64,000 bases of DNA from Ariolimax columbianus (GCA_036924085.1 JAVGWX010000004.1:12095954-12159953), one strand, 5' to 3'; counted from the stretch's first letter, positions 57,775 through 61,355 are shown. Numbers and translations are program-made. The notes: generated by a model from the sequence alone, not told the origin.

Positions 57775-58322
57775 TGCCAAATTTGCAAGTAGAAATTACA
57801 TCAGATGGTGTGGTACTTACTAAAATAACAATAGTATCTCAATCACGAAATGTGAGTAGTATACAAAAATAGCACTAAAACAGACATGCTATGAAATTAT
57901 TGTAATAGTGCTGAAATAAGGCAATGATATATGCAAAATTAAAAGTGCAGAAATCACAGATTTTGGTGAGCAATTAGGATAAGACAGATAACAGACATCA
58001 TAATGACAAGTATAGGGAAAAATAAGGGTTGAAAAAATAAATTAATGAGATAAGTAGTTCAAAAGTCAAAAACTCATGGATTCAACTACATAAGAATGAC
58101 AACAGCTGTGAGTTTATACAAAGAAAATATTTGTTATTTACTAAACAGAACAGGTAAGATCTTGCATGACTTACTAGGCCCAGTGGGAAAACCTGGAGTA
58201 GTGGGTCGGCCCAGTGTCCCTGTGTGTATACTTTCTGGCTCCAAGGTTTGCATACCAGGTCCAATAGGGCGGAGAATAATTTGATCTTCTTCAATCTCCC
58301 TAATTCTAGGTTGCTGAGGTGC
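15022..58322 (-). CDS. tns: tensin gene, 3' half (14 exons; SH2 + PTB)
   Basis: Span of the visible gene on the minus strand. Tensins are focal-adhesion scaffolds linking integrin tails to actin; the C-terminal SH2-PTB pair is diagnostic. Exons: 58322-58175, 51933-51886, 45979-45888, 42990-42878, 40494-40355, 35842-35759, 30769-30641, 29304-29212, 28024-27947, 24835-24749, 23351-23183, 19021-18953, 15912-15868 and 15169-15022. They sum to 1443 nt, exactly 480 codons plus TAG, with matching phases at all thirteen junctions. In this numbering SH2 covers about residues 199-310 (phosphotyrosine-binding Arg at about 224 in FVIRDS) and PTB about 338-480. The N-terminal PTP-like and C2 domains must lie beyond 64000. 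Introns are 0.7-9.9 kb and packed with transposons. Confidence 0.96.
15515..15785. repeat. 31-bp minisatellite, about 8 copies
   Basis: Unit CTTTTACCACAAACAAAAGA plus AACCAAACAAA, about 8 near-perfect copies with ACAAA/ACACA variants. Open in one frame only because 3 x 31 contains no stop; not a gene. Confidence 0.95.
15868..15912 (-). CDS. tns: tensin exon (PTB, 45 bp)
   Basis: Acceptor TTTTTCAG, donor GTAAGATA. Encodes (R)[14 protein letters not shown](R). It corresponds to the loop WVKDGPSSK region in vertebrate tensin PTB but is not closely conserved, as expected for a surface loop. Confidence 0.92.
16130..16405 (+). mobile_element. RTE-like LINE reverse transcriptase fragment
   Basis: Broken frames give KIMRINATNS and [15 protein letters not shown], then DIKI, the post-catalytic YLGS block of RTE-like reverse transcriptases. 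It is directly abutted by the piggyBac remnant at about 16415. Confidence 0.6.
16415..16968 (+). mobile_element. piggyBac-type transposase remnant and right end
   Basis: Reads [20 protein letters not shown], then [15 protein letters not shown], the conserved DDE_Tnp_1_7 block around the first catalytic Asp (family pattern: DEaMvpFKGR.sfkQYm..KP). A frame change leads to [14 protein letters not shown], matching the following VYtGK block. The right end reads GATTGAATGGG followed by TTAA at 16969-16972, the target site used by piggyBac elements. No left end was found; an RTE fragment lies there instead. Confidence 0.7.
16973..18400 (-). mobile_element. RTE-like LINE, RT C-terminal part with amplified segment
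   Basis: From the right, minus-strand sequence gives [11 protein letters not shown] (an RT motif A relic), then [20 protein letters not shown] and LCGLKTWTI. These correspond to the TKlrvY.a.vlptLLYGsEtWt block of RTE-like elements. Downstream (lower coordinates) [12 protein letters not shown] and NSHQLEM match the IrWeD.isN and hqLrW blocks. A 97-bp segment of the middle is tandemly repeated (17375-18046). Confidence 0.7.
17375..18046. repeat. 97-bp tandem array derived from LINE coding sequence
   Basis: About seven copies of a 97-bp unit containing AACCTCTGCTTGCTGCAGAA and TTTTGAGACCACACAGCAGA. Copies differ at only a few sites (TCTCTAG/TCCCTAG, CTGCAG/CTACAG). The first copy has a 17-bp deletion. 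Since 97 is 1 mod 3, each copy is read in a different frame, giving spurious repetitive ORFs. Confidence 0.95.
18403..18550 (-). mobile_element. short (GAA)n-tailed retroposon, copy 1
   Basis: Aligns with 61865-62020: TTGTTCGTTCTCAATCTC, AGAACGGARTGCGYTGTGT, TTTACARCTTGACTGC and TTTGCACCTTTMGGTC in the same order. The tail is lost here. See the better copy at 61850-62022. Confidence 0.65.
18953..19021 (-). CDS. tns: tensin exon (PTB)
   Basis: Acceptor CACTTTAG, donor GTAAGATT. Encodes (K)[20 protein letters not shown] plus DR(R), matching the vertebrate LFFRRHYPV...CALDPQDRKW strand of the PTB domain. Phases 2 in, 2 out fit neighbours. Confidence 0.96.
19022..19980. other. intron, nothing recognised
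   Basis: AT-rich tensin intron. No element could be supported. Confidence 0.5.
19985..20460 (+). mobile_element. I-group LINE C-terminal fragment
   Basis: Broken frame [17 protein letters not shown], then [22 protein letters not shown] residues, [16 protein letters not shown] (C/H knuckle) and [20 protein letters not shown] end. The last 40 bp (GCATGCTGACAGGTAGCCAG) resemble 8075-8115 in inverse orientation, a probable shared 3' UTR. Confidence 0.65.
20905..21035. repeat. 56-bp tandem repeat, about 2.3 copies
   Basis: Unit includes AAAGCAGAGACTGTTATRGT and TGGAAAGTAAACCTCAAGGC. Near-identical copies. Confidence 0.85.
21090..21668 (+). mobile_element. RNase H-type LINE 3' part ([10 protein letters not shown] family)
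   Basis: Contains RNase H residues [10 protein letters not shown] and [14 protein letters not shown], then [14 protein letters not shown] sequence split by a stop, followed by ADILA. The C-terminus reads [15 protein letters not shown]. The same order appears at 26850-27365 ([20 protein letters not shown]). Family assignment beyond RNase H-bearing LINE is uncertain. Confidence 0.65.
21686..22437 (-). mobile_element. CR1-like LINE, 5'-truncated (~750 bp)
   Basis: Parallels 54180-54905: minus-strand frame reads [56 protein letters not shown] and [15 protein letters not shown] (RT thumb region). The stops and the deletion near 22060 show decay. It directly adjoins the LINE that ends at 21668. 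Confidence 0.9.
22590..22828 (-). mobile_element. SINE-B, tRNA-derived, complete with TSD
   Basis: Minus-strand head GGGGACGGCGTGGTTAAGTG, then an intact B box GGTTCGATCCC, form a pol III promoter. The body contains GTTACCCCGGGGAAGCAAAC. The element ends in an A-rich tail next to 22590. It is flanked by GAAACGTATAT at 22579-22589 and 22829-22839. Copy 2 is at 57000-57259. Compared with that copy a few bases of the A box (CCTAGT) are missing. Confidence 0.92.
23183..23351 (-). CDS. tns: tensin exon (first half of PTB)
   Basis: Acceptor TTTTCCCCAG, donor GTGAGTTC. Encodes (A)[16 protein letters not shown], then [30 protein letters not shown](K). The vertebrate counterpart is CNVWYLNSVEMESLTGHQAI with ITLTDNQRK; the match leaves no doubt. 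It carries the N-terminal strand, first helix and central strands of the PTB fold. Confidence 0.97.
23800..24310 (+). mobile_element. I-group LINE RNase H/C-terminal fragment
   Basis: Frame with stops: [20 protein letters not shown] (RNase H His/Asp end), [15 protein letters not shown], then [18 protein letters not shown], corresponding to [16 protein letters not shown] of the 45306 copy. [12 protein letters not shown] is the knuckle relic. Overlapping open frames here are coincidental. Confidence 0.65.
24568..24595. repeat. (TC)n microsatellite
   Basis: Short CT run in the tensin intron. Confidence 0.8.
24749..24835 (-). CDS. tns: tensin exon (SH2-PTB linker)
   Basis: Acceptor TTATTTCAG, donor GTGAGAGG. 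Encodes (D)[18 protein letters not shown], then [10 protein letters not shown]. The TA..LL..GA end matches the conserved residues just before CNV in the tensin PTB. The linker itself is variable. Confidence 0.94.
24900..26840. other. intron, mostly unique AT-rich sequence
   Basis: No gene seen. 25605-25735 (TTCTTGTATCTCAGAAAGTA, TTATTTATTTATTAATATAT, TCTCTAGACAC) is related to 52715-52860 (CTTCTATCTCAGAAACTAAC) and marks an unnamed dispersed repeat. A (TTTA)n run and a poly-A tract lie at 25687-25752. Confidence 0.45.
26850..27365 (+). mobile_element. RNase H-type LINE 3' part, copy 2
   Basis: An open stretch at 27011-27238 reads [20 protein letters not shown], then [14 protein letters not shown], the C-terminal RNase H motifs (His, Asn-Glu-x-x-Asp). 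The following sequence gives [12 protein letters not shown] near 27310. The upstream half is out of frame. Same family as 21090-21668 and 13365-13460. Confidence 0.7.
27457..27838 (-). mobile_element. I-group LINE 3' fragment with 13-bp TSD
   Basis: Same family as 4022-7928: minus-strand frame [20 protein letters not shown], then [20 protein letters not shown] and the CPCGTG...EHLLQNC knuckle, ending FFEKIMVTV. The tail is an expanded (GAA)n, TTC-rich on plus at 27457-27530. Flanked by AACATGTCAATTC at 27444-27456 and 27839-27851. Severe 5' truncation. Confidence 0.93.
27947..28024 (-). CDS. tns: tensin exon (end of SH2)
   Basis: Acceptor CTTGAACAG, donor GTAAGAAT. Encodes (G)[20 protein letters not shown] plus ALPEA, equivalent to SLTALVCQHSISPLALPCKL at the C-terminal edge of the vertebrate tensin SH2 domain. 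Confidence 0.97.
28200..28227. repeat. (TA)n microsatellite
   Basis: About 13 TA units in the tensin intron. Confidence 0.9.
28230..28920. other. intron segment, unusual base composition, unidentified
   Basis: Less AT-rich than its surroundings, with overlapping open frames on both strands (28468-28797 plus; 28518-28859 minus). Neither translation matches a family I know. It may be an unrecognised mobile-element fragment. No splice-consistent exon was found. Confidence 0.4.
29212..29304 (-). CDS. tns: tensin exon (SH2 core)
   Basis: Acceptor GTTCCAG, donor GTGAGAAC. Encodes (G)[18 protein letters not shown], then [12 protein letters not shown](G), matching [19 protein letters not shown] of vertebrate tensins. 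It forms the SH2 strand D region contacting phosphotyrosine peptides. Confidence 0.97.
29357..29595. repeat. degenerate ~36-40-bp tandem repeat
   Basis: About six diverged units of AATGACATAAGGAACTGCAA plus CATCTAACAGATAACATAT. Confidence 0.8.
30022..30497 (-). mobile_element. LINE C-terminal copy 1 (shared truncation point)
   Basis: Minus strand: [47 protein letters not shown], then [20 protein letters not shown] and RPHRLRDD. This is the thumb and C-terminus of a common invertebrate LINE (ETW...RCFRRLLn...WyGHi.RS...GRrr.G). Frames are split by a small indel near 30215. Copy 2 is at 60895-61355 and begins at the same internal position. Confidence 0.85.
30641..30769 (-). CDS. tns: tensin exon (SH2, FLVR motif)
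   Basis: Acceptor GGTTTTCAG, donor GTAGTTCT. Encodes (A)[20 protein letters not shown], then [20 protein letters not shown] and PS. FVIRDS is the FLVR-type motif; its Arg binds phosphotyrosine. Vertebrate counterpart: AI.LLKD..PGSFI.RDSHSF.GAYGLA.KVA.PPP. Confidence 0.98.
30879..30957. repeat. (TA)n microsatellite, ~79 bp
   Basis: About 39 uninterrupted TA units in a tensin intron; can form a cruciform or hairpin. Confidence 0.95.
30958..32829. other. intron, nothing recognised
   Basis: AT-rich tensin intron with a (TTAC)n-like run at 31803-31850. No coding or element signal was found. Confidence 0.5.
32834..33555 (+). mobile_element. non-autonomous piggyBac element with TTAA TSD
   Basis: 722 bp bounded by TTAA at 32830-32833 and 33556-33559. 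Ends are inverted repeats: CCCTACCAGACC at the left, and the right end is its exact reverse complement (GGTCTGGTAGGG). Two subterminal direct repeats (ACCGCTGKACC then TTTTYGGTAATTT) lie at 32846 and 32887. Inside is a collapsed transposase: [19 protein letters not shown] (N-terminal acidic region) and, after a shift, [21 protein letters not shown] and [11 protein letters not shown] (DDE_Tnp_1_7 start). The catalytic DDD region is deleted, so it needs a helper transposase. Confidence 0.92.
33560..34568. other. intron, nothing recognised
   Basis: AT-rich. A short open stretch at 33658-33879 gives no family I recognise. Confidence 0.45.
34573..35236. mobile_element. TTAA-flanked MITE, copy 1 (empty site for LINE)
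   Basis: 664 bp flanked by TTAA at 34569-34572 and 35237-35240. The left end CCTTACGCACGCTACAT matches the right terminus of copy 2. This copy's own right end is degraded. Colinear with 39139-40232 except for the LINE insertion there. The uninterrupted target TAGTTTCCAATTC is at 34906-34918. The TTAA site suggests mobilisation by a piggyBac transposase. Confidence 0.85.
35759..35842 (-). CDS. tns: tensin exon (SH2 start)
   Basis: Acceptor TGTCTTACAG, donor GTATGTCT. Encodes (D)[18 protein letters not shown], then [19 protein letters not shown] is the opening of tensin SH2 domains (WYKP.ISREQAI). Phases 1 in, 1 out. Confidence 0.97.
36395..36785. repeat. 21-bp minisatellite, about 18 copies
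   Basis: Unit CTTACTAAGTGAACATTTGA plus T, degenerate with small indels. Confidence 0.92.
36790..37740 (+). mobile_element. RTE-like LINE 5' part: endonuclease domain, decayed
   Basis: [20 protein letters not shown] then [12 protein letters not shown] is the N-terminal EN block. [19 protein letters not shown] gives Ii[19 protein letters not shown] the GDlNAKvG motif; then [31 protein letters not shown] and [10 protein letters not shown]. Residues normally between IHKATW and the SL.DVR segment are missing (internal deletion). Several stops occur. No RT follows. Confidence 0.85.
37760..38340. other. intron, nothing recognised
   Basis: No supported feature. It contains a T-run at 37887-37897. 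Confidence 0.4.
38340..38470. repeat. unnamed dispersed repeat, copy 1
   Basis: GCAGTGAACAAGATGACAGC, AGCTGGCTGCTTGCATC and CCAGAACTG...TCTATCTCCAAGT align in order with 46095-46230. Confidence 0.6.
38480..38912 (-). mobile_element. SINE-A, complete, with CR1-like 3' tail
   Basis: Reading the minus strand: tRNA-like head AGTGGTCTCGAGGTAAGGTG (A box), GGTTCGAATC (B box) near 38860, the SINE body, then the final ~60 bp GTTGTATATAGACTATGTAG...TAAAGACGTTAAGTTAAGT. That last part is the CR1 3' tail. It is the best-preserved pol III promoter of the family in the window. Confidence 0.88.
38913..38997 (-). mobile_element. SINE-A 3' body fragment
   Basis: Repeats the SINE segment at 38555-38640 (GTTCATCTTWAYAGACTMAA, AGTAGACCC, GCGTCATCTAT) and abuts the head of the complete copy, giving a head-to-tail SINE pair. 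Confidence 0.75.
38998..39138 (+). mobile_element. CR1-like 3' end, target of the MITE
   Basis: GTGGAGGCAGGGACAGTTAA, GCATTTAAGAATAGATTGGA, then the family tail up to CCAGTATAAAAACATTG TTAA. The tail repeat resumes at 40233 (TTAAGTTAAGTATAG) beyond the MITE. Confidence 0.85.
39139..40232. mobile_element. TTAA-flanked MITE, copy 2 (contains LINE)
   Basis: Flanked by TTAA at 39135-39138 and 40233-40236. The right terminus TAGCGTGCGTAAGG is the inverse of the left terminus of copy 1 (CCTTACGCACGCTA), defining the inverted repeat. Without the 412-bp LINE and its duplicated target it is about 670 bp, colinear with 34573-35236. Its TTAA lies inside the CR1 tail. Confidence 0.88.
39491..39902 (-). 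mobile_element. I-group LINE 3' fragment inside MITE
   Basis: Minus-strand frame [46 protein letters not shown]...EHLLQNC and FFEKIMVTV, then (GAA)n. TSD TAGTTTCCAATTC at 39478-39490 and 39903-39915. The open frame is intact across the fragment, so it is young. Confidence 0.96.
40355..40494 (-). CDS. tns: tensin exon (Ser-rich linker before SH2)
   Basis: Acceptor GTCTACAG, donor GTAAGTGT. Encodes (S)[38 protein letters not shown] and RGSLSSLT. It is a low-complexity Ser/Gly region with possible proline-directed phosphosites, as in tensin central regions. Phases 2 in and 1 out agree with neighbours. Confidence 0.93.
40690..42097. repeat. 34-bp minisatellite, ~41 copies, with segmental duplication
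   Basis: Unit GTCAGGATGGGGAGATGTAG plus ACACAAATTATGCT. Copies are almost identical. Marker variants recur: GTCTGGATGTGG at about 40984 and 41732, GGATTGGG at 41090, 41466 and 41838, GTCGGG at 41224 and 41903, GATATAGAC at 41370 and 42049. They show that a block of about 20-22 units was duplicated. Confidence 0.97.
42105..42290 (+). mobile_element. SINE-C, 5'-truncated
   Basis: Starts within the tRNA-like part (GGTTCTGAATCCCC, B-box relic), then TTTCTGTTGRGGGTGAA, and ends CCCCAATAATGGGAATAAAG. Parallels 56440-56610. Its head adjoins the 34-bp array. Confidence 0.75.
42878..42990 (-). CDS. tns: tensin exon (Gln-rich linker)
   Basis: Acceptor TTTGACAG, donor GTAATATA. Encodes [37 protein letters not shown](S). 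Not conserved enough alone, but splice signals and phase (0 in, 2 out) join it exactly between neighbouring exons. Confidence 0.9.
43000..43616. other. intron, nothing recognised
   Basis: AT-rich tensin intron without supported features. Confidence 0.45.
43617..43800 (-). mobile_element. dispersed repeat with (CAA)n tail, copy 2
   Basis: Partner of 3523-3700; plus-strand TTGTTGTTGTTCC at the left edge is the tail in minus orientation. Confidence 0.5.
44251..44700 (+). mobile_element. SINE-A, complete, with CR1-like 3' tail
   Basis: Head CTCAGTGGTCTCGAGGTAAG (A box) and GGTCGCGTGTTTACATC (decayed B box), followed by a ~330-bp body. The last ~60 bp, CTGGTTGTATACAGGCTCTG to GTATAAAGATGTTAAGTTAA, equal the 3' terminus of the CR1-like LINE at 54166-55741. 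This pairing is how SINEs recruit LINE reverse transcriptase. Confidence 0.9.
44740..44830 (+). mobile_element. RTE-like LINE 5' leader fragment
   Basis: GGGTTGAACATGGGGCCTGC, TACTTACACTTGCAGAAAC resembles the leader at 36790-36860 upstream of the endonuclease relic. Confidence 0.5.
45306..45815 (-). mobile_element. I-group LINE 3' fragment with 13-bp TSD
   Basis: Intact minus-strand frame from [20 protein letters not shown] (RNase H) through [18 protein letters not shown], the [16 protein letters not shown] segment and the CPCGTG...EHLLQNC knuckle to FFEK. Then (GAA)n at 45306-45325. TSD TTATATAGAATAC at 45293-45305 and 45816-45828. It preserves the 25 residues deleted from the 4022 element. 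Confidence 0.96.
45888..45979 (-). CDS. tns: tensin exon (Gln/Pro-rich linker)
   Basis: Acceptor GGGTTTCAG, donor GTGAGAAT. Encodes (G)[30 protein letters not shown]. Length must be 92 nt to keep frame (boundary good to one base). It lies 60 bp from a young LINE insertion, which does not touch the splice site. Confidence 0.9.
46095..46230. repeat. unnamed dispersed repeat, copy 2
   Basis: Partner of 38340-38470, same orientation. Confidence 0.6.
46340..47120 (-). mobile_element. LINE reverse transcriptase remnant (different RTE-like family)
   Basis: The minus strand begins [20 protein letters not shown] (decayed catalytic FADD), then VKDFT.LGS and [18 protein letters not shown] clean stretch follows: [40 protein letters not shown] and [12 protein letters not shown] (thumb and GHl.R.P block). 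The end [11 protein letters not shown] is the basic C-terminus. Many stops. Confidence 0.78.
47560..48065 (-). mobile_element. RTE-like LINE C-terminus
   Basis: From the right: [20 protein letters not shown] ([21 protein letters not shown] block). Then after a gap [34 protein letters not shown] (wiGHtLRKp...WNPqGKR.RGRp..sW block). Frames differ between the two parts. Confidence 0.78.
48340..49020. repeat. 23-bp minisatellite enclosing a (TA)n run
   Basis: Many variants of TTTTCTGTTGTCTGGTGTGT plus ATG over 48340-48745 and 48840-49020, separated by (TA)n at 48750-48838. Open on both strands for long stretches only because of the repeat. Confidence 0.95.
49110..49410 (+). mobile_element. RTE-like LINE C-terminal fragment
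   Basis: Plus strand: [17 protein letters not shown] residues (GGAATCCACAGAGGAAAAGA), [27 protein letters not shown] and RRVVNS, the standard RTE-like C-terminus. One shift and one stop. Confidence 0.72.
49816..51795. repeat. 48-bp minisatellite, ~41 copies
   Basis: Unit AAATGTTATGAAATATCTTA, TGAAAATGGTAGAAATATTC plus T8. Period 48 is divisible by 3, so ORFs of more than 200 codons run through it until 47- or 49-bp units shift the frame (about 50512, 50880, 51215, 51400). The T-run length (7-9) and CTTTTTC variants are the main differences. Confidence 0.97.
51886..51933 (-). CDS. tns: tensin exon (48 bp, Pro-rich)
   Basis: Acceptor TCTGCCACCAG, donor GTAAAAAG. Encodes (T)[15 protein letters not shown](G). 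Small, but phases (1 in, 1 out) connect exactly to exons at 58175 and 45979. It starts 90 bp from the 48-bp array. Confidence 0.85.
52210..52440 (-). other. CpG-richer open segment, possible exon or promoter
   Basis: An open minus-strand frame of about 64 codons ends at CTCGGGCTAG followed by GTAAAAGT, a usable donor. CpG dinucleotides are denser than in surroundings. Inference only: an alternative first exon of a short isoform or an unrecognised element. Confidence 0.25.
52441..53158. other. intron, one dispersed repeat, otherwise nothing
   Basis: 52715-52860 is related to 25605-25735. The rest shows no supported feature. Confidence 0.45.
53160..54165 (-). mobile_element. RTE-like LINE C-terminus containing an RNase H patch
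   Basis: Minus-strand order: [20 protein letters not shown] (54160-54060, RT YLGS block), [20 protein letters not shown] (53990-53920). Then I-group RNase H from about 53880 ([47 protein letters not shown] at 53371). Then again RTE sequence [39 protein letters not shown]. The RNase H piece lacks both the C-terminal knuckle and the (GAA)n tail. Confidence 0.8.
54166..55741 (-). mobile_element. CR1-like LINE, RT to 3' end, 5'-truncated
   Basis: Two overlapping-frame ORFs (55718-55164 and 55141-54248) give a nearly complete [58 protein letters not shown] (motif A), then [20 protein letters not shown] (motif B), [10 protein letters not shown] (motif C) and [14 protein letters not shown] residues. 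The C-terminus is [20 protein letters not shown]. One indel near 55150. The 3' tail is (TTAAGT)n. It is the reference copy for the CR1 fragments in the window. Confidence 0.95.
55742..55860 (-). mobile_element. RTE-like LINE RT core, split off by CR1
   Basis: [20 protein letters not shown] then [12 protein letters not shown] is the catalytic [14 protein letters not shown] block. It is the missing upstream part of the element at 53160-54165; the CR1 lies between them. Confidence 0.8.
55861..56390. other. intron, nothing recognised
   Basis: AT-rich, no supported feature. Confidence 0.45.
56396..56615 (+). mobile_element. SINE-C, tRNA-derived
   Basis: Head GGAGTGCATGGTCGAATGGT (A box) and GCAGATCGAATCCC (B box), body TTTCTGTTGAGGGTGAACTA, 3' end CCCAGCAATGAGAATAAAGT. 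Truncated relatives at 42105 and 13905. Confidence 0.8.
56847..56972 (-). CDS. possible exon, unassigned
   Basis: Minus-strand open segment [39 protein letters not shown](R), preceded by TTTGGTCTCAAG and followed by GTAAATTA. It looks coding (no stops, balanced residues). However, the tensin exons on either side (58175 and 51933) already join in phase without it. It could be an alternative exon, another gene's exon, or a mobile-element relic. Confidence 0.3.
57000..57259 (-). mobile_element. SINE-B, complete, with TSD
   Basis: Full tRNA-like head GGGGACGGCGTGGCCTAGTG, GTTAAGTGAC (A box) and GGTTCGATCCC (B box), the same body as 22590-22828, ending in poly-A (poly-T on plus at 57000-57017). 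Flanks ACTTGTTGGATT (56988-56999) and ACTTGTTAGATT (57260-57271) are the TSD with one mismatch. Confidence 0.93.
57333..57680 (+). mobile_element. unclassified 348-bp insertion with 13-bp TSD
   Basis: Exact direct repeats ACCTCTCAGTTAT at 57320-57332 and 57681-57693 bound the segment. The plus-strand 3' end is CCAACAACA, a short (CAA)n tail, suggesting LINE-mediated retroposition. A 99-codon minus-strand ORF runs through it (57617-57318), but its translation matches nothing I know. Confidence 0.65.
57701..57775. repeat. poly-C run and (TA)n microsatellite
   Basis: A C-tract of about 13 at 57700-57712 and about 17 TA units at 57742-57773. Confidence 0.9.
58175..58322 (-). CDS. tns: tensin exon, 5'-most visible
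   Basis: Acceptor CAATTCACAG, donor GTAAGTCA. Encodes [49 protein letters not shown](T). It starts in phase 0, so another upstream exon must exist, beyond 64000 or missed. Pro/Gly/Thr-rich like tensin mid-regions. Assigned by exact phase match to the next exon rather than by strong conservation. Confidence 0.83.
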
Positions 58323-58864
58323 CTGTGAATTGAAAAACAAAACTCTCCTAATTGAAATTACACTGAATAATTGAAATTCTGGGTCATCGCAGCTGAATAT
58401 CACTATTAAAGACCTTGCCTAAATGTCCAAATAAATAACACATACATCAGACATTACAAATAAAAACATAATGTGTTACACATAACTATTTTTTATTACT
58501 TGATGATGCAGAAACACACATGAAACTGATCAATGTAGACTGAAATTAGTGGTTAAACCAATGAACAGTGCATATCTTACAAAAGTATAAATATGCAAAG
58601 GTGCCTTTGGAAAACTAAGCTAAAGAGAAGAGAAAGATAATCTCATAGCAGATATTGGTGTCGGGGATGAAGTGTTAGAGACTATTGTGTGAGGCCACAA
58701 TTTGTTAATGAGGCAGGTTGGCCCAGTTCCCATCATAAATGTGTTTCTCTCAATACAGGAAAGCCAGGTACCCACTTATACCTGGGTATACTGAAGCATG
58801 CCAAAAACAAGAGTTGAAAGTTGACCGCAACACTTTTGCTGTGAAAAGAATAAATGTTTAAAAA

Positions 58865-59220
58865 AATTATTGAATATACGCTGGGACCAGTTCATAACCA
58901 ATGACTCGATAAGAACAGAGACAAACCAAATATATGCGTCGACCATCATCTTGAAAAAACGATGGACATACATCGGGCATGTCCTTAGAATGAACAACAA
59001 CCGTCTTCCATTGCAAGCACTCAAATGGACACCAAGGGATGTTCAGAAAAGAGGGAGACATAAGGAAACACCCCGAAGAACAATCATCTGATAGGGCTCA
59101 ACTATAGACCTCAGCACCATACAAGATCTAAAAACAGTGGCATCACACCGTTCCAACTGGAGATCGTTTGTTTCTGCCTTATGCGCCGTATTGAGCAAAG
59201 AACATAGATAGAATCCTGTT
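58865..59220 (+). mobile_element. RTE-like LINE C-terminus
   Basis: IRWDQFITNDSIRTETNQIY, KKRWTYIGHVLRMNNNRLPL, QALKWTPRDVQKRGRHKETP then RRTI; after a shift FVSALCAVLSKEHR. These are the IrW.d.IsN, RrW.yIGHVLRM, lkWtP.gkRkRGRPKeTwRRt and terminal ALCA blocks. Little 3' UTR follows. Confidence 0.82.
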
Positions 59221-59499
59221 AACTTGGCTTCATTTGATAAATAATATGTTAACTAGAAAGACAAACATAGGAAAGTGCCATTTTTGATGGACTTGGCACC
59301 AAAAGCAGGTGTAGGGAGAAACATTGTTATATAATAAGAACATCCAAACTTGCATTTTAGAACAAGTATTGTTCAAATGTATGATGTTTGACTCAAGTAC
59401 AAGATCTCAGACAAGTTTGCTGCCATATCTTGATTGTCTGACTAGCTGTCAGTGCCCCATGTACTTAGTTAAAAAGTGAGAGGTAAAAAAATGCCCAAA

Positions 59500-60735
59500 C
59501 ATATCAAATAAGATCTGAGTTCTAACAGCATGTAATATTGTCATAAATTAAGATCTGAGCTCTAACAGCATGTAATATTGTCATATCTGAGCTCTAACAG
59601 CAATGTGATAATGTGATATTGTCATATCTGAGCTCTAACAGCAATGTGATAATGTGATATTGTCATATCTGAGCTCTAACAGCAATGTGATAATGTGATA
59701 TTGTCATATCTGAGCTCTAACAGCAATGTGATAATGTGATATTGTCATATCTGAGCTCTAACAGCAATATGATAATGTAATATTGTCATATCTGAGCTCT
59801 AACAGCAATGTGATAATGTGATATTGTCATATCTGAGCTCTAACAGCAATGTGATAATGTGATATTGTCATATCTGAGCTCTAACAGCAATGTGATAATG
59901 TGATATTGTCATATCTGAGCTCTAACAGCAATGTGATAATGTGATATTGTCATATCTGAGCTCTAACAGCAATGTGATAATGTGATATTGTCATATCTGA
60001 GCTCTAACAGCAATGTGATAATGTAATATTGTCATATCTGAGCTCTAACAGCAATGTGATAATGTGATATTGTCATATCTGAGCTCTAACAGCAATGTGA
60101 TAATGTGATATTGTCATATCTGAGCTCTAACAGCAATGTGATAATGTGATATTGTCATATCTGAGCTCTAACAGCAATGTGATATTGTCATATCTGAGCT
60201 CTAACAGCAATGTAATAATGTGATATTGTCATATCTGAGCTCTAACAGCAATGTGATAATGTGATATTGTCATATCTGAGCTCTAACAGCAATGTGATAA
60301 TGTGATATTGTCATATCTGAGCTTTAACAGCAATGTAATATTGTCATAACTGATCTCTAACAGCAATGTGATAATGTGATATTGTCATATCTGAGCTATA
60401 ACAGCAATGTAATATTGTCATAACTGATCTCTTACAGCAATGTGATAATGTGATATTGTCATATCTGAGCTATAACAGCAATGTAATATTGTCATAACTG
60501 ATCTCTAACAGCAATGTGATAATGTAATATTGTCATTACTGAGCTCTAACAGCAATGTAATATTGTCATTACTGAGCTCTAACAGCAATGTAATATTGCC
60601 ATAACTGATCTCTAACAGCAATGTAATATTGTCATTACTGATCTCTAACAGCAATGTAATATTGTTATAACTGATCCCTAACAGCAATGTAATATTGTCA
60701 TAACTGATCTCTAACAGCAATGTAATATTGTCATA
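59500..60735. repeat. 41-bp / 33-bp composite minisatellite
   Basis: 41-bp unit CTGAGCTCTAACAGCAATGT, GATAATGTGATATTGTCATA plus T, about 20 near-identical copies to 60310. It then alternates with, and finally becomes, a 33-bp unit lacking GATAATGT. The 33-mer equals the 41-mer minus one of two adjacent GATAATGT/GATATTGT-like octamers. Confidence 0.95.
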
Positions 60736-60894
60736 AAATGTACATACCAGGAGATGCTCTACAACCCTAATATCAGTATATCAATAGTTGAATAGGAGAT
60801 CCTGCGAGAAGCAATACTAACAAGACAGAGACAGATTGATACAATATTAACAAGATAAATGTGGCATATATGCATAGGGAGTAAATTTAATAAT

Positions 60895-61355
60895 CAGGTT
60901 AGGTCATCCCGTAACCGGTGAGTTCGTTGGGCCACACATGAAGACATCCTCACAAGCCGACACCATCTCTTTCTGTCAGCGGTCTCTACCTGTGCCTCCT
61001 CTGGTCGGAGATTGGTCCATTCTTTTATGTTGTCCTCCCACCTCTTTTTGGAACAACCTCTTCGTCATCTGCCTTGCACCTTTCCGCGCAAGATCGTATT
61101 TGCAAGACTATTTGATCTCGATATATGACCGTACCAAGCGAGTTTCATTCTTTTGACAGTTGCCAAGAGGTCTTCAAAATGCCTATAACTGTTGTAATTC
61201 TTTCTTGTATTTCCTCATTTGTACTCGATCTTTGTATTTGACGTTCAGAAGTCTTCGGAAACATCTCTTCTCCAAGGCCTGTATCCTCCGATGCAGGTCA
61301 ACTGTAATTGTCCATGTCTCACAAGCATAGAGGAATATTGATAGGACCAATGTAA
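60895..61355 (-). mobile_element. LINE C-terminal copy 2 (shared truncation point), TSD
   Basis: Same family and same 5' start as 30022-30497 (minus-strand ACATTGGTCCTATCAATATT...). Flanked by AAATTTAATAAT at 60883-60894 and 61356-61367, proving its borders. Frames are broken. Confidence 0.9.

Noticed and set aside
60750..60780. Tiny tensin exon near the GTATGTACAT donor-like site
   Set aside because: Only 19 nt between acceptor-like and donor-like sites and no phase or homology support.
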